Source: Croceimicrobium sp965656185 (GTDB lineage: Bacteria; Bacteroidota; Bacteroidia; Flavobacteriales; Schleiferiaceae). From it: a stretch of 64,000 nucleotides of DNA. Positions 47,161-56,092 of the stretch are shown here, piece by piece (position 1 is the stretch's first letter; every line of letters begins with the position of its first letter). Both the position numbers and the translations under genes were made by a program. The DNA lies in contig CBFHJH010000002.1 in NCBI GenBank assembly GCA_965656185.1, forward strand, positions 186,001 to 250,000, written 5' to 3'. Below the pieces are notes generated by a model. It was not told where the DNA came from. It was given only the letters and a program-made list of their open reading frames with translations, and ran no database searches.

Positions 47161-47838
47161 CTACCAAAAGGAATAACCCAACTTCAGGTCGAAGCCTCCG
47201 GCAAAATGCGGCGCCTCATTTTCCGCCAGGGGGAACTCTTCCAGCTTATACATATTATTAAAGAAGGTAAGCAGTCTAGGTTCTATTCCTACCCACCAAC
47301 GTTTACCTCTTTTATTGCTGAAATTTAATTTGAAACAAACTCCGGTAGAGCTGAAAAAGACTGGATTATTGTAATTAAGGTTATTGTTTCGAATTGGACC
47401 AGTCACCTCCGGGGTTTCGCCCTGTAAAGGCAAGCCAATGCCTAAGTTTATTTTTGGGGCAATAGAAAACAACTCGTTGACCCTGAATTCATATCCCGCG
47501 CCGGTTAAGAGATCTAGATAGTTAGCATTTACATCGTATAATGCCGCGAATCCAGATTCTGTCATTTGACCAATAGTCACCGATCGATAGGCGAAACTTA
47601 CGCCGATATCGAAGAACCAACTATCACCAAGGGAGGGGTAGTAGCTGTATGTAAAAGTTGATAAAACCTTCAAGGTACCATAAGGCGTGGGTACCTGCCT
47701 GTTTTCTTGGGCAAAGGAGTTGACAAAAACATCATCTTCATAAGCTAGGTAGCCCAGAGAGAAGTTCAAATCACTTCTTTGTGCCTGAAGCGAAACTGAT
47801 CCAATCAGGGTCAGTATAACTATAATGAGATGTTTCAT
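47161..47838 (-). CDS. Outer-membrane beta-barrel protein
   Basis: A 225-residue protein with a signal peptide (SVSLQAQ) and long alternating strands ending GGFDLKLGYSFW, with a terminal aromatic residue, as in outer-membrane barrels. No specific family recognised. It stops at TAG. A lone gene upstream of the clpS-plsY-tRNA cluster. Confidence 0.75.
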   Translation of the reverse strand: MKHLIIVILTLIGSVSLQAQRSDLNFSLGYLAYEDDVFVNSFAQENRQVPTPYGTLKVLSTFTYSYYPSLGDSWFFDIGVSFAYRSVTIGQMTESGFAALYDVNANYLDLLTGAGYEFRVNELFSIAPKINLGIGLPLQGETPEVTGPIRNNNLNYNNPVFFSSTGVCFKLNFSNKRGKRWWVGIEPRLLTFFNNMYKLEEFPLAENEAPHFAGGFDLKLGYSFW

Positions 47839-48055
47839 TTTACCGCATTCTGTTCATTAAAAATGCGGCCCTGCCATCAATGGAGGTAAGCAAGAGATCT
47901 TGAAGCGATCGGGAGATAACAAAGCAGCATTCTTAGGTTATCTGCTAATATATAAAAAAGAGGTAGCCAAGTACTTGAATTGATTCATAGAGTAACTAGG
48001 TTAAGAATAGACAAACCCTTAAAGAGTTAAGAAAGCTGTGAATCTTTCAGTAAAC

Positions 48056-48091
48056 AAAACCCCTACTAATCTTGCGACGAGTAGGGGTTTT
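48056..48091 (-). terminator. Terminator of tRNA-Arg
   Basis: A 12-bp perfect inverted repeat (48056-48067 with 48080-48091) around a 12-base loop, followed on the minus strand by TTTTGTTT. It lies 15 bases past the tRNA 3' end. Confidence 0.9.
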
Positions 48092-48105
48092 AGGGGTTTT
48101 GGCAG

Positions 48106-48179
<74 letters not shown>

Positions 48180-48296
48180 ATTATTTCCAGAGCCGTGTTT
48201 TAAAAGGAGCTCCTCCTTTATTCCGTTTCGGTAACGGGGCTGCAAATATAAGGAGGAATTTAATCCCCGCAAGACTTGCAGGCATTTTATTGAAAT

Positions 48297-48581
48297 TTAT
48301 ACGATTTCCGCGCTCAGCCCCCGATGCAATAGGCTACTGCACTTAGGTTCCAACTCGGCGTAAGAGCCTGATTTTACCGCACATTTACCTTTATAGTGGG
48401 TAATTACGGCGCATTGTTCGGCTTGTTCGGGACTGTGCTCGCAAACTTCGATCAAGGAACTGATTACCCAATCAAAGGTGTTTACTTCGTCATTAAAGAG
48501 CATGATCTCATGCCAACTGTCCTCTTGGGTGAGGACATCGCTTTCTTCCTGTAACTTTCTTTTTTCCTCAAACTTCATCAT
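48297..48581 (-). CDS. clpS: ClpS adaptor for ClpAP
   Basis: A 94-residue protein from the ATG at 48581 (an ATG one codon downstream is equally good). It has the ClpS core HEIMLFNDEVNTFDWVISSLIEVC and the C-terminal HYKGKCAVKSGSY. Here the family binds N-end-rule substrates and hands them to the Clp protease. The N-terminal 20 residues form a flexible tail. The start overlaps the 3' end of plsY by 14 bases, so the two are co-transcribed. Confidence 0.93.
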   Translation of the reverse strand: MMKFEEKRKLQEESDVLTQEDSWHEIMLFNDEVNTFDWVISSLIEVCEHSPEQAEQCAVITHYKGKCAVKSGSYAELEPKCSSLLHRGLSAEIV

Positions 48582-49194
48582 CACTGCGTGCTTTGGATGG
48601 AAAACGTACTTTTTGCTCTTCGCCTTTAAATAAACGAAGGATGTTTTTACGGTGGGTGGCCAAGACCAAAAGGGCAATGGCGATACTAAAAATAACTAAA
48701 ATTTCGCTGGGTTCCTGAAAGCGATAGATGAGCCAAAAGGGTAGCGATATAGCGGCGGTCATACTGGAAACGGACACGATGCGGGTAATCAATAAACTGA
48801 ATACAAAGGTAAGCATGGCCAATAAAGCGGCGCCGCTGTGTAAGGCGATCACCACCCCCAAAAGGGTCGCTATCCCTTTACCGCCGCGGAAACCTACGTA
48901 GAGAGGAAAGATATGGCCCAGCACTGCGCTAAAGCCCACCAAAAGCATAAATATCACTTGTCCTTCATAAGATGACCAAGCCAGCATTTGAATCGCTAAA
49001 AAACCCTTGAGGGCATCCAAAAGCAGCACGGCGATTCCCAACTCCGTTCCCAGTACCCTAAAGGAATTGGTGGCACCAGCATTGCCACTGCCGTGTTCGC
49101 GCAGATCTATGCCTTTGATCCATTTCCCTAACCAAACGCTCCAGGCGGTAGAACCCAGTAAATAAGCGCTGAGGAGTAAGAGTGCAAGTTCCAT
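48568..49194 (-). CDS. plsY: Glycerol-3-phosphate acyltransferase PlsY
   Basis: A 208-residue, five-helix membrane protein. The family motifs are present: GSGNAGATNSFRVLG and the glycine-rich GFRGGKGIAT. It uses acyl-phosphate to make lysophosphatidic acid, the first membrane step of phospholipid synthesis. A TACCTTTG promoter element ends four bases before the ATG. The downstream clpS overlaps it. Confidence 0.95.
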   Translation of the reverse strand: MELALLLLSAYLLGSTAWSVWLGKWIKGIDLREHGSGNAGATNSFRVLGTELGIAVLLLDALKGFLAIQMLAWSSYEGQVIFMLLVGFSAVLGHIFPLYVGFRGGKGIATLLGVVIALHSGAALLAMLTFVFSLLITRIVSVSSMTAAISLPFWLIYRFQEPSEILVIFSIAIALLVLATHRKNILRLFKGEEQKVRFPSKARSDDEV

Positions 49195-49198
49195 GGGG

Positions 49199-49206
49199 CA
49201 AAGGTA
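49199..49206 (-). promoter_or_regulatory. TAnnTTTG promoter of plsY
   Basis: TACCTTTG on the minus strand, four bases before the plsY ATG at 49194. The transcript probably starts at or very near the start codon. Confidence 0.7.
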
Positions 49207-49504
49207 TGAAAAGGAGGGGAGGCGGCGCTTGGTTGGGACGCTTCGCTAGCTTGGAAGCGGGGAGCTTAGAGCAGATGGCTGAGGGCGTAAAGTTGCGCTA
49301 ATCGATCGAAATTAATCAGAGGCTAGTTATCTTGGGTTCGTCGAAGGATGGTTCGACAGGCTCACCATGACAGGCGAGGAGAATGCTCCTAGTCTTAACA
49401 GAGAAACATTTTGCTCTCTGCTCTTAGCCCTTAGTAGCTTGGTTCCATAAAATCAGTTTGGCCTAATCTATATTCTATATTCTATATTCTAAATTCTAAA
49501 TTCT
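49207..49504. other. Intergenic region with simple and dispersed repeats
   Basis: Between plsY and the purL terminator. At 49336-49376 a GTTCGTCGAAGG..GGTTCGACAGG..ATGACAGG stretch resembles an interspersed element common in environmental genomes. At 49467-49504 five 7-base units (three TCTATAT and two TCTAAAT) repeat. No gene was found. Confidence 0.55.
49467..49504. repeat. Seven-base tandem repeat (five units)
   Basis: Three copies of TCTATAT, then two of TCTAAAT and a partial TCT. AT-rich, directly before the poly-A side of the purL terminator. Confidence 0.85.
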
Positions 49505-49505
49505 C

Positions 49506-49538
49506 AAAAAAAAAGCCCCAATCCAATGATCGGGGCTT
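49506..49538 (-). terminator. Terminator of purL
   Basis: AAGCCCC and GGGGCTT (49513-49519 with 49532-49538) pair around a 12-base loop, and the minus strand continues with nine T residues. Confidence 0.88.
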
Positions 49539-49564
49539 CCTATCTAGTGTTAAAATCAGCTGAT

Positions 49565-51805
49565 TTACTTGGTCATGATCTCACCAAGGGAGTTGTCGTA
49601 GATCTTACGGTAATCCTCTACATGTCCCCAGTCGATATCGTCGATGCGGATACTGCCCTTAGTAACGTGTCCTACCAGGTCGAATTCCACGCCATTCAAC
49701 ATCATCATATCGATGAAAGCGTCTTCATTGTCAGGGTTCACACTTACGATTACGCGACTCTGGCTTTCGCCGAAGAGATAGGCGTCACGGCGGATCGCTG
49801 AATCGGTGGTGATGTCGAAACCTAAGTTACCGGCCATGGCCGATTCCATAAGGGCAACGAATAAACCGCCTTCCGACACATCGTGGGCTGAGGCCAAGAG
49901 GCCTTTGCGGATCAACATTTTGATCTGCTCTTGATTGGCATATTCCTCTTCCAAACTGAAGAATGGGGTAGAAGATTCGTTCACGCCGTGTACCTCTACT
50001 AAGTATTGACTACTGGAGATATCATTGCGGTTTTCGCCGATCATGTAAATGAGGTCGCCTTTGCTGGCAAAGTTCATTTGCGTAATGAACTGCTTATCTT
50101 CAATAATTCCGATCATGCCAATGGTTGGCGTGGGGAATACCGGTTCGGTCTTGTCTTTTAGAACGGTTTGATTGTAGAAACTCACGTTACCACCGGTAAC
50201 CGGGGTTTGGAATTTCTCACAGGCTTTACCCATACCCTTGATCGCATTCACGAATTGCCAGTATACCTCAGGATTGTATGGGTTTCCAAAGTTCAAGCAA
50301 TTGGTTATGGCGGAGGGTACTCCCCCTGATACTACGATATTACGTGCTGCCTCTGCAACGGCGATCATTGCGCCTTGTTCTGGGTCGGCATTTACGTAAC
50401 GGGCATTACAGTCTACCGTCATCGCTAGGGCGCGATTGGTGTCTTTCAAATTCACCACTGCGGCATCACTCGGGCGGTTTGTACTCATATTTACCGTGCC
50501 CACCATCGAGTCGTATTGCTCATATACAAAGCGTTTGCTGGCAATATTAGGATTGGCCAATAATTGCTTGGCTACCGCCTGAAGGTCTTCCGGTACGGTA
50601 ATGCTATTGATGTCGAATTTCTTGTACTCTTGATAATAGGCTGGCTCTTTATGCTCGCGGTAATAAACCGGTGCACCACCGCCTAGAACCAATGGATCGG
50701 CGGGCGTTTCCGCGAAAAGCTCTCCGTGCCAGTAATAGCTCAAGCGATCTTCGTCGATAACGGTGCCGATCTCGGCACAGGGAAGATCCCATTTATCGAA
50801 AATGGCCAATACTTCTGCCTCGCGGCCTTTATCGATAACCGCCAACATGCGTTCTTGCGATTCACTCAGGAGGATTTCCCAAGGTTGCATATCGTCCTGA
50901 CGGGTAGGTACTTTATCTAAATGGATTTCCATACCTAAACCGGCAGCGGCACTCATTTCGGAAGTAGAGCAGGTAATACCCGCGGCTCCCATATCTTGCA
51001 TACCAACGATGGCACCGGTCTGCGCCAGCTCCATGGTAGCTTCTAATAGTTTTTTCTCTTGGAAAGGATCACCCACCTGTACCGATGGGATATCATCAGC
51101 CGAAGCTTCGGTAAGATCTTTTGAAGCGAAAGCTGCACCCGCGATTCCGTCCTTACCGGTATAGGAACCTATAATGAAAACGGGGTTTCCTGGACCACCA
51201 CTCTTTGCGCTGATCATTTTATCTTTTTCGGTATGCAAAATGCCCGCCGAAAACGCATTTACCAAAGGGTTTTGCTCATAGCAAGGGTCGAAATATACTT
51301 CGCCGCCTACGGTGGGAATACCGAATGAATTACCGTAATCACCGATCCCTTTGGTAACTCCTTTTAACAACCACTTGGTCCGCTCACTGTCGGCCTTGCC
51401 AAAGCGTAAGGAATTAAGCTGGGCAATGGGACGAGCGCCCATGGTAAAGATATCGCGGTTGATACCTCCTACACCGGTAGCTGCACCCTGGTATGGTTCT
51501 AAAGCGGAAGGGTGATTATGAGATTCGATCTTGAATGCACATGCCAGTCCTTCGCCAATGTCCACCAATCCGGCGTTTTCTTCGCCGGCCTTAACCAACA
51601 TGTGGGGACCATCCTTCGGAAGGGTCTTTAGCCATACGATGGAGTTTTTGTACGAACAGTGTTCACTCCACATTACAGAGTAAATGCTCAGTTCGTTAAA
51701 GTTGGGGGTACGTCCGAGAATTTCTTTGATCTTGTCGAATTCTTCGGGCAATAAGCCGAGTTCCTTGGCGGTTTCAACCGTGGTCGCTTCTAAGCTGTGA
51801 TCCAT
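49565..51805 (-). CDS. purL: Phosphoribosylformylglycinamidine synthase subunit PurL
   Basis: A 746-residue PurL of the small, multi-subunit type. The start is set at the ATG at 51805 (DHSLEATTVETAKELGL); the frame extends 24 codons upstream without a good start. Visible motifs are MWSEHCSYKNS, ESHNHPSALEPYQGAATG, and later LSESQERMLAV and GGNVSFYNQT. It turns FGAR, glutamine and ATP into FGAM in purine synthesis and needs PurQ and PurS, which are not in the window. A TACCTTTG element lies 25 bases upstream. Confidence 0.95.
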   Translation of the reverse strand: MDHSLEATTVETAKELGLLPEEFDKIKEILGRTPNFNELSIYSVMWSEHCSYKNSIVWLKTLPKDGPHMLVKAGEENAGLVDIGEGLACAFKIESHNHPSALEPYQGAATGVGGINRDIFTMGARPIAQLNSLRFGKADSERTKWLLKGVTKGIGDYGNSFGIPTVGGEVYFDPCYEQNPLVNAFSAGILHTEKDKMISAKSGGPGNPVFIIGSYTGKDGIAGAAFASKDLTEASADDIPSVQVGDPFQEKKLLEATMELAQTGAIVGMQDMGAAGITCSTSEMSAAAGLGMEIHLDKVPTRQDDMQPWEILLSESQERMLAVIDKGREAEVLAIFDKWDLPCAEIGTVIDEDRLSYYWHGELFAETPADPLVLGGGAPVYYREHKEPAYYQEYKKFDINSITVPEDLQAVAKQLLANPNIASKRFVYEQYDSMVGTVNMSTNRPSDAAVVNLKDTNRALAMTVDCNARYVNADPEQGAMIAVAEAARNIVVSGGVPSAITNCLNFGNPYNPEVYWQFVNAIKGMGKACEKFQTPVTGGNVSFYNQTVLKDKTEPVFPTPTIGMIGIIEDKQFITQMNFASKGDLIYMIGENRNDISSSQYLVEVHGVNESSTPFFSLEEEYANQEQIKMLIRKGLLASAHDVSEGGLFVALMESAMAGNLGFDITTDSAIRRDAYLFGESQSRVIVSVNPDNEDAFIDMMMLNGVEFDLVGHVTKGSIRIDDIDWGHVEDYRKIYDNSLGEIMTK

Positions 51806-51830
51806 GATTATCTGTATCAAAAATGCGCTG

Positions 51831-51838
51831 CAAAGGTA
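51831..51838 (-). promoter_or_regulatory. TAnnTTTG promoter of purL
   Basis: TACCTTTG on the minus strand, 25 bases before the purL ATG. Confidence 0.6.
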
Positions 51839-51907
51839 GGTTAATTTATAGGAAGCCTCGGCTGAAGATATCCACAAATGGCCGCTTTTTACTTACTTCG
51901 CGGGGCA

Positions 51908-52621
51908 ATGTTATTTCAGTCTTCCAAATTTGAGATCTTGGTGCTGGGCTCGGGCCGGGGTGGCACCTCCTTGATCGGCGCTTTATTGGACGCCCATAGC
52001 GATTTGGAGATCGCTTTGGAGGAGCATGTGAGCGACTATCTCGTTCCAGCCAACTACAGCGAAAAACTTAGGGATCCAGCGGGCCAATTGGCAGCATTCA
52101 TAAAAGCTTGTGAGGCCGATGCTCGGCGCACTAAAAGTCGCTTTGGCAATAAACTTACCACCGAGCAATTGGGATTTGTGGAAGATTTTGGCCGAAATCC
52201 GACTTTGCGAGAACAGTTGAGAAAACGCCTCTTGCAAGGGCGCAAGATCGTTTTCATAAGCCGAGATGGTCGCAATTGCATCCATTCAAAAATGGAGCGG
52301 ACCGGAGCCGATTATCAAACCGCACTCTTTTACTGGCGACATTCGGTGCAATTTTTGCGCTTTATGGAAGCTTCACAGCTCGATCTATACCGTTTGAAAT
52401 ACGAAGATCTTTTGGCCCAACCGGAGGCAAGTTTAAAGGGAGTCTGTGATTATTTGGGAATCGATTACCAAGCTCAAATGTGGGAGGGGAGTAATAGCAA
52501 TCGCATTTCCGTGCAATACCGTCAGCCCGGCCTCGATACCGCCAAAGCTCAGCTTATCGAGGACCATCGGATTAAGGTTGAGGATATTCGAGAAGAACTT
52601 GAGTATTTGGGGTATTGGTGA
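51908..52621 (+). CDS. PAPS-dependent sulfotransferase
   Basis: A 237-residue protein of the sulfotransferase family, started at the ATG at 51908; an upstream ATG at 51878 gives ten more residues. The 5'-phosphosulfate-binding loop is VLGSGRGGTSLI (about residues 12-23), and the 3'-phosphate-binding motif is ISRDGRNCIHSKM. It moves sulfate from PAPS to a glycan, lipid or small molecule; the acceptor is unknown. Divergent from purL. Confidence 0.9.
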   Translation: MLFQSSKFEILVLGSGRGGTSLIGALLDAHSDLEIALEEHVSDYLVPANYSEKLRDPAGQLAAFIKACEADARRTKSRFGNKLTTEQLGFVEDFGRNPTLREQLRKRLLQGRKIVFISRDGRNCIHSKMERTGADYQTALFYWRHSVQFLRFMEASQLDLYRLKYEDLLAQPEASLKGVCDYLGIDYQAQMWEGSNSNRISVQYRQPGLDTAKAQLIEDHRIKVEDIREELEYLGYW

Positions 52622-52785
52622 TCTTGAGGTAGAGAGGAAGAGAAGGTGAGAGGAGGAGAAGAAAGATGTCCTTTCCTGTTTTTGGTTGACAGGTTTTACA
52701 CCAAAACACCCTTCCATTTAGTTCAAATAGGCTCTTGGGTCCATAGTTATTTGAACGCTAAGATTGTCCCCTTATGTCCTCATCC

Positions 52786-53556
52786 TCAATCTCGATTGGG
52801 CGCTTGTACAGCTTTTTCTAAAAGGACCAAGCTCTTCTGCTCTGCTTGGTACTGCACTTTTAACCAAGCGTAAATAGTATCTCCCTCAATTTCGCGGCGA
52901 AAAGCGAGGTAGTGCTCAGGTTCGTAATCATGAAAATAGGGATTGGCGATAATTAATCGCGGACGTTCATCCCTTAGAGTATTATCGTAGTAAAAGAGTT
53001 CCGGACGTTTTTCCCACATGGGCCAGTCTTGAAAAGCTTCACCCTCTGCAAAGTGAGCCGCTACAACATGACTTTCGATACGGATAACCGTATCGAGCGG
53101 CTTTTGACAGTTATAGTCGAGGTGCTGGGAGTACTCTACGACTTTCAAGTGCATGGGAAAAGGATCATTGGGATTACTACATCGCTTAATGCTATCCAGC
53201 ACTAAAAGACTGGCAACCTCCCAGTCTTCATTCCACTCTACCTGAATCTCAGATTCATAGGCCTGTCTACTCGGGCCTGAGTAAATACGGGCTACGAAAG
53301 TGATATCATCTTTATAATTATTGGGCTGATCTTCTAAATGAACTGTAGTGAAGACTTGATTAAAGGCATTATTAGGTAATACCACCGGATCAAGGTCCAC
53401 GTTTAACTCTGGGTTATAGATGGTCCTTTCGTCGTAACGATCAGAATGACCGGCCAAGAAGGGGAAATCGACCTGTACGGGATTAGCTTCTTCTTGACAA
53501 GCGAACAAGAGCGCACCGAAGCAGGTAGCGATTAGCCAGGGACTAGTTTTACTCAT
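52786..53556 (-). CDS. Hypothetical lipoprotein, paralogue of the 10.9-kb lipoprotein
   Basis: A 256-residue lipoprotein (lipobox LLFAC, Cys20). It resembles the 258-residue product at 10899: YSQHLDYNC and HYLAFRRE..YAWLKVQYQ line up with YSRHMNYNC and HYLLFRKQ..YAWLKLQFD. No known domain. The pair lies 42 kb apart and on different strands, each alone, so they are probably independent members of a lineage-specific family. Confidence 0.8.
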   Translation of the reverse strand: MSKTSPWLIATCFGALLFACQEEANPVQVDFPFLAGHSDRYDERTIYNPELNVDLDPVVLPNNAFNQVFTTVHLEDQPNNYKDDITFVARIYSGPSRQAYESEIQVEWNEDWEVASLLVLDSIKRCSNPNDPFPMHLKVVEYSQHLDYNCQKPLDTVIRIESHVVAAHFAEGEAFQDWPMWEKRPELFYYDNTLRDERPRLIIANPYFHDYEPEHYLAFRREIEGDTIYAWLKVQYQAEQKSLVLLEKAVQAPNRD

Positions 53557-53618
53557 AAATTAGATTAAAGCCCGGTCCTCCTGAGGACCAGACTACAAAA
53601 TTAAGGATCTGCCGCTGA

Positions 53619-54653
53619 CTAATTCTTGATGAAGACTTTTTCTGCACCATTCCCTTCCGGGCCTTTAAAGCGAAAGAAATAGCTTCCCGGCGCCAGGCCT
53701 TCTATCGATATTTGGCTTTGCCTTTCTAGATCACCCGCTTTCACTACTTGACCATGTATATTATGAATGATGTATTGGCCTACTTTTTCGCTTTCGATAT
53801 GTAAAAAGCTCTGACAAGGATTAGGATAGAGCTCCAGTTTTAGGCTGGGTGCCACCAAGGGCCTTTCGGCAGTACTGAAGAAACTCTCATTGCTGAAGAA
53901 AAAGCGATCCACTTTATTCCAAGGCATTCCTGGCTGTCGGCGGTAGCGTACGAAACTAAGTACTTGGCCATTATTGGTACTTACATCTATACGATCTAAA
54001 ACTGCTCTGAAAGGCACGGTATAAATAGCAATGTGACTTAAGGCATTATTGCTGTACACATGACGATAGGTTTGAAAATGGCTTCGATTGCTACCGGAAA
54101 TAGACCAAATTTGAATAGAGTCTAATCGGGCATTGGCGTCGCGATGGAATTGATAGAAGGTTTTACCAATACCGTTAAAGGAGGTAGAGCCGGCCAGAAC
54201 GCTATCCAGTCCGTTAGAGCCATACCATAACTCCATGCGTTGCACTAGGCTCATTATTCCAAAGCCCGCCGTATCGGTGTAGATCTCATATAAGGAATCT
54301 TTACCTTGACGATCGAAATAGATCTTCTCTATTTGGGCTGTATCCTCTATAAAGGCATCCACGATATAGATCTCATTGCGCTTACCAATCTTCTGGCACT
54401 GCCAGTTTGCATAGATCGTGTCTACCCATTCCCTGCCGGCTCGGTAGTATCCGTCATGGTCTTTTTCTAGGTCTACGATTACTACCGTATCGGCTGGATT
54501 AAAGCTGGGGTCGAAATTACTGATTCGCGTGTAGTCGATGAAATTGTCATCGAAAAGGAATTCGATATTACGAATAATGCTTGGGCTGAGATCACCTTGT
54601 GCCATTAGGTTGAAGCTGCCCAATGCGGCTAAAGCAAAAACTAGTTTTTTCAT
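53619..54653 (-). CDS. T9SS-secreted protein, tandem paralogue 1
   Basis: A 344-residue protein with a signal peptide (FNLMAQG) and type A sorting domain beginning LYPNPCQSFLHIE. It is homologous to the protein at 54950, which is also 344 residues long: both start GDLSPSIIRNIE/GDLSPAIIRNIE and keep ..DDNF.DYTRI. The main domain is unknown and beta-rich. The stop is TAG. It is downstream of its paralogue on the same strand, with about 300 bases between them. Confidence 0.85.
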   Translation of the reverse strand: MKKLVFALAALGSFNLMAQGDLSPSIIRNIEFLFDDNFIDYTRISNFDPSFNPADTVVIVDLEKDHDGYYRAGREWVDTIYANWQCQKIGKRNEIYIVDAFIEDTAQIEKIYFDRQGKDSLYEIYTDTAGFGIMSLVQRMELWYGSNGLDSVLAGSTSFNGIGKTFYQFHRDANARLDSIQIWSISGSNRSHFQTYRHVYSNNALSHIAIYTVPFRAVLDRIDVSTNNGQVLSFVRYRRQPGMPWNKVDRFFFSNESFFSTAERPLVAPSLKLELYPNPCQSFLHIESEKVGQYIIHNIHGQVVKAGDLERQSQISIEGLAPGSYFFRFKGPEGNGAEKVFIKN

Positions 54654-54895
54654 GGATTAATAAATTTCCAATCAAACGCTCGCTTAGTGCAGCTAGTAAG
54701 CTTTAGTCTATGGACAAAATGTATATAGGTCAGTAAGTGCCTGATAATCATCAATGATTAGTTCGGATTTTGAGAGCTCTTTTTTCACCTGGCCCTTTAT
54801 TATAAAGGCGAGGCCTTCATTTTGATACGGCTAAAAAGTGAGTTAGCTTAGAATAAGGCCCATTTCCATTCACTCCAAAGCATTTCATAAATGCC

Positions 54896-54927
54896 AAAAA
54901 AAAGCCCGATCACAATGGATCGGGCTT
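54896..54927 (-). terminator. Terminator of tandem paralogue 2
   Basis: A perfect 10-bp inverted repeat (54902-54911 with 54918-54927) and a run of seven T on the minus strand. Confidence 0.9.
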
Positions 54928-54949
54928 CTTAAAATATAAGTCGGTCGGC

Positions 54950-55984
54950 TTAGTTTTTCACAAAGCGCTTTTCACCGATTAGGCCTTTATCGGATTCTAA
55001 ACGGATGATATAAACCCCGGCATCTAAGCCCTCGAGCGACACTTGGTCTTTGTTCTCTAAAGCACCACTCATCACAATCTGGCCCTGACTATTAATGATC
55101 TCAAAGCTACTATTGCTAATGGCTTCCACGTTGAGGAAGCGACTGCTAGGATTAGGGAATAAACTAATATTGGAGTTCGCATTGCGGGCTGCTTCGGGCA
55201 AGCTGAAGAAGTTTTCATCGCTAAAGATATAGGTGTCGAAGGCAACCCACTCGTCATTTATGTCTTTCTCAAAGAAGCTAAACTGACTGATAGCGGTACC
55301 ACTGTACTGCACTCTAAACTGACCTTCGATCTCGCCACTTAGATTATTTACGATATCAATGCTGTCGATACCAGAACTACCGTAATAATAGCGCAGCGTT
55401 TGCACTGGGAAGCTGGTGCCGGCAAAGGTGATGGCAGCTAAAATTGAATCTAGGTTTCCGTTGGCTTGGCGGTAAAAATAATAGTCTACCTCACCGAATG
55501 CACCTTGTCCGGGAATACCGGTGTAAGCGCTATCGATCCCTAAACTGCCGTAATAAAGTTGAAAGTTCTGCACTAGAACAAGGTTTCCGGTACCGGTATC
55601 GGCATAAACCTCATATAAAGTATCGCGGTTTTGAGCGTCGCGATAGATTTTTTCCAATTGTACGGTGTCGCCTACGAAATTATCTACGATACGCACTTCA
55701 TTCACCTGACCATTCATGCTACAATACCAAGTAGCATAAGGGATAGTGGGATCGTCCCATTCACGACCGTTCAAGTAGTTTCCATTAACTCCTTTTTGAA
55801 TGTCGACAACCACAAAGGTATCCACCGGGCTGGTGCTAGGATCGATGTTAGTAATGCGAGTATAGTCTACGAAGTTGTCATTAAAGAACATTTCGATATT
55901 GCGAATGATCGCAGGAGATAGGTCACCCTGTGCGTAAATAGCACTGCTGCTGGCAATCAGGATTCCTAAGATCAATTTTCTCAT
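54950..55984 (-). CDS. T9SS-secreted protein, tandem paralogue 2
   Basis: A 344-residue protein with a signal peptide (SAIYAQG) and a type A sorting domain (LFPNPSSRFLNVE). It shares the same unknown beta-rich body as the 53619 protein and the same length. Both hold alternating short repeats such as SAYTGIPGQGAFGEVDYYFYRQ. Tandem duplication with later divergence is the simplest reading. It has its own terminator, so the two copies are transcribed separately. Confidence 0.85.
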   Translation of the reverse strand: MRKLILGILIASSSAIYAQGDLSPAIIRNIEMFFNDNFVDYTRITNIDPSTSPVDTFVVVDIQKGVNGNYLNGREWDDPTIPYATWYCSMNGQVNEVRIVDNFVGDTVQLEKIYRDAQNRDTLYEVYADTGTGNLVLVQNFQLYYGSLGIDSAYTGIPGQGAFGEVDYYFYRQANGNLDSILAAITFAGTSFPVQTLRYYYGSSGIDSIDIVNNLSGEIEGQFRVQYSGTAISQFSFFEKDINDEWVAFDTYIFSDENFFSLPEAARNANSNISLFPNPSSRFLNVEAISNSSFEIINSQGQIVMSGALENKDQVSLEGLDAGVYIIRLESDKGLIGEKRFVKN

Positions 55985-56044
55985 GGTATTACACTTTTTA
56001 AGACTAACGATTTTGTAGTCCTAGGGGTTAGGTAGGGGCAAAAA

Positions 56045-56073
56045 TAAAAAAAGCCCGCGCAATGGCGGGCTTT
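56045..56073 (-). terminator. Terminator of aconitase
   Basis: A perfect 9-bp stem (56050-56058 with 56065-56073) with a six-base loop; the minus strand continues TTTTTTATTTTT. Confidence 0.9.
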
Positions 56074-56092
56074 AATTCTTATAAACAGAGAC

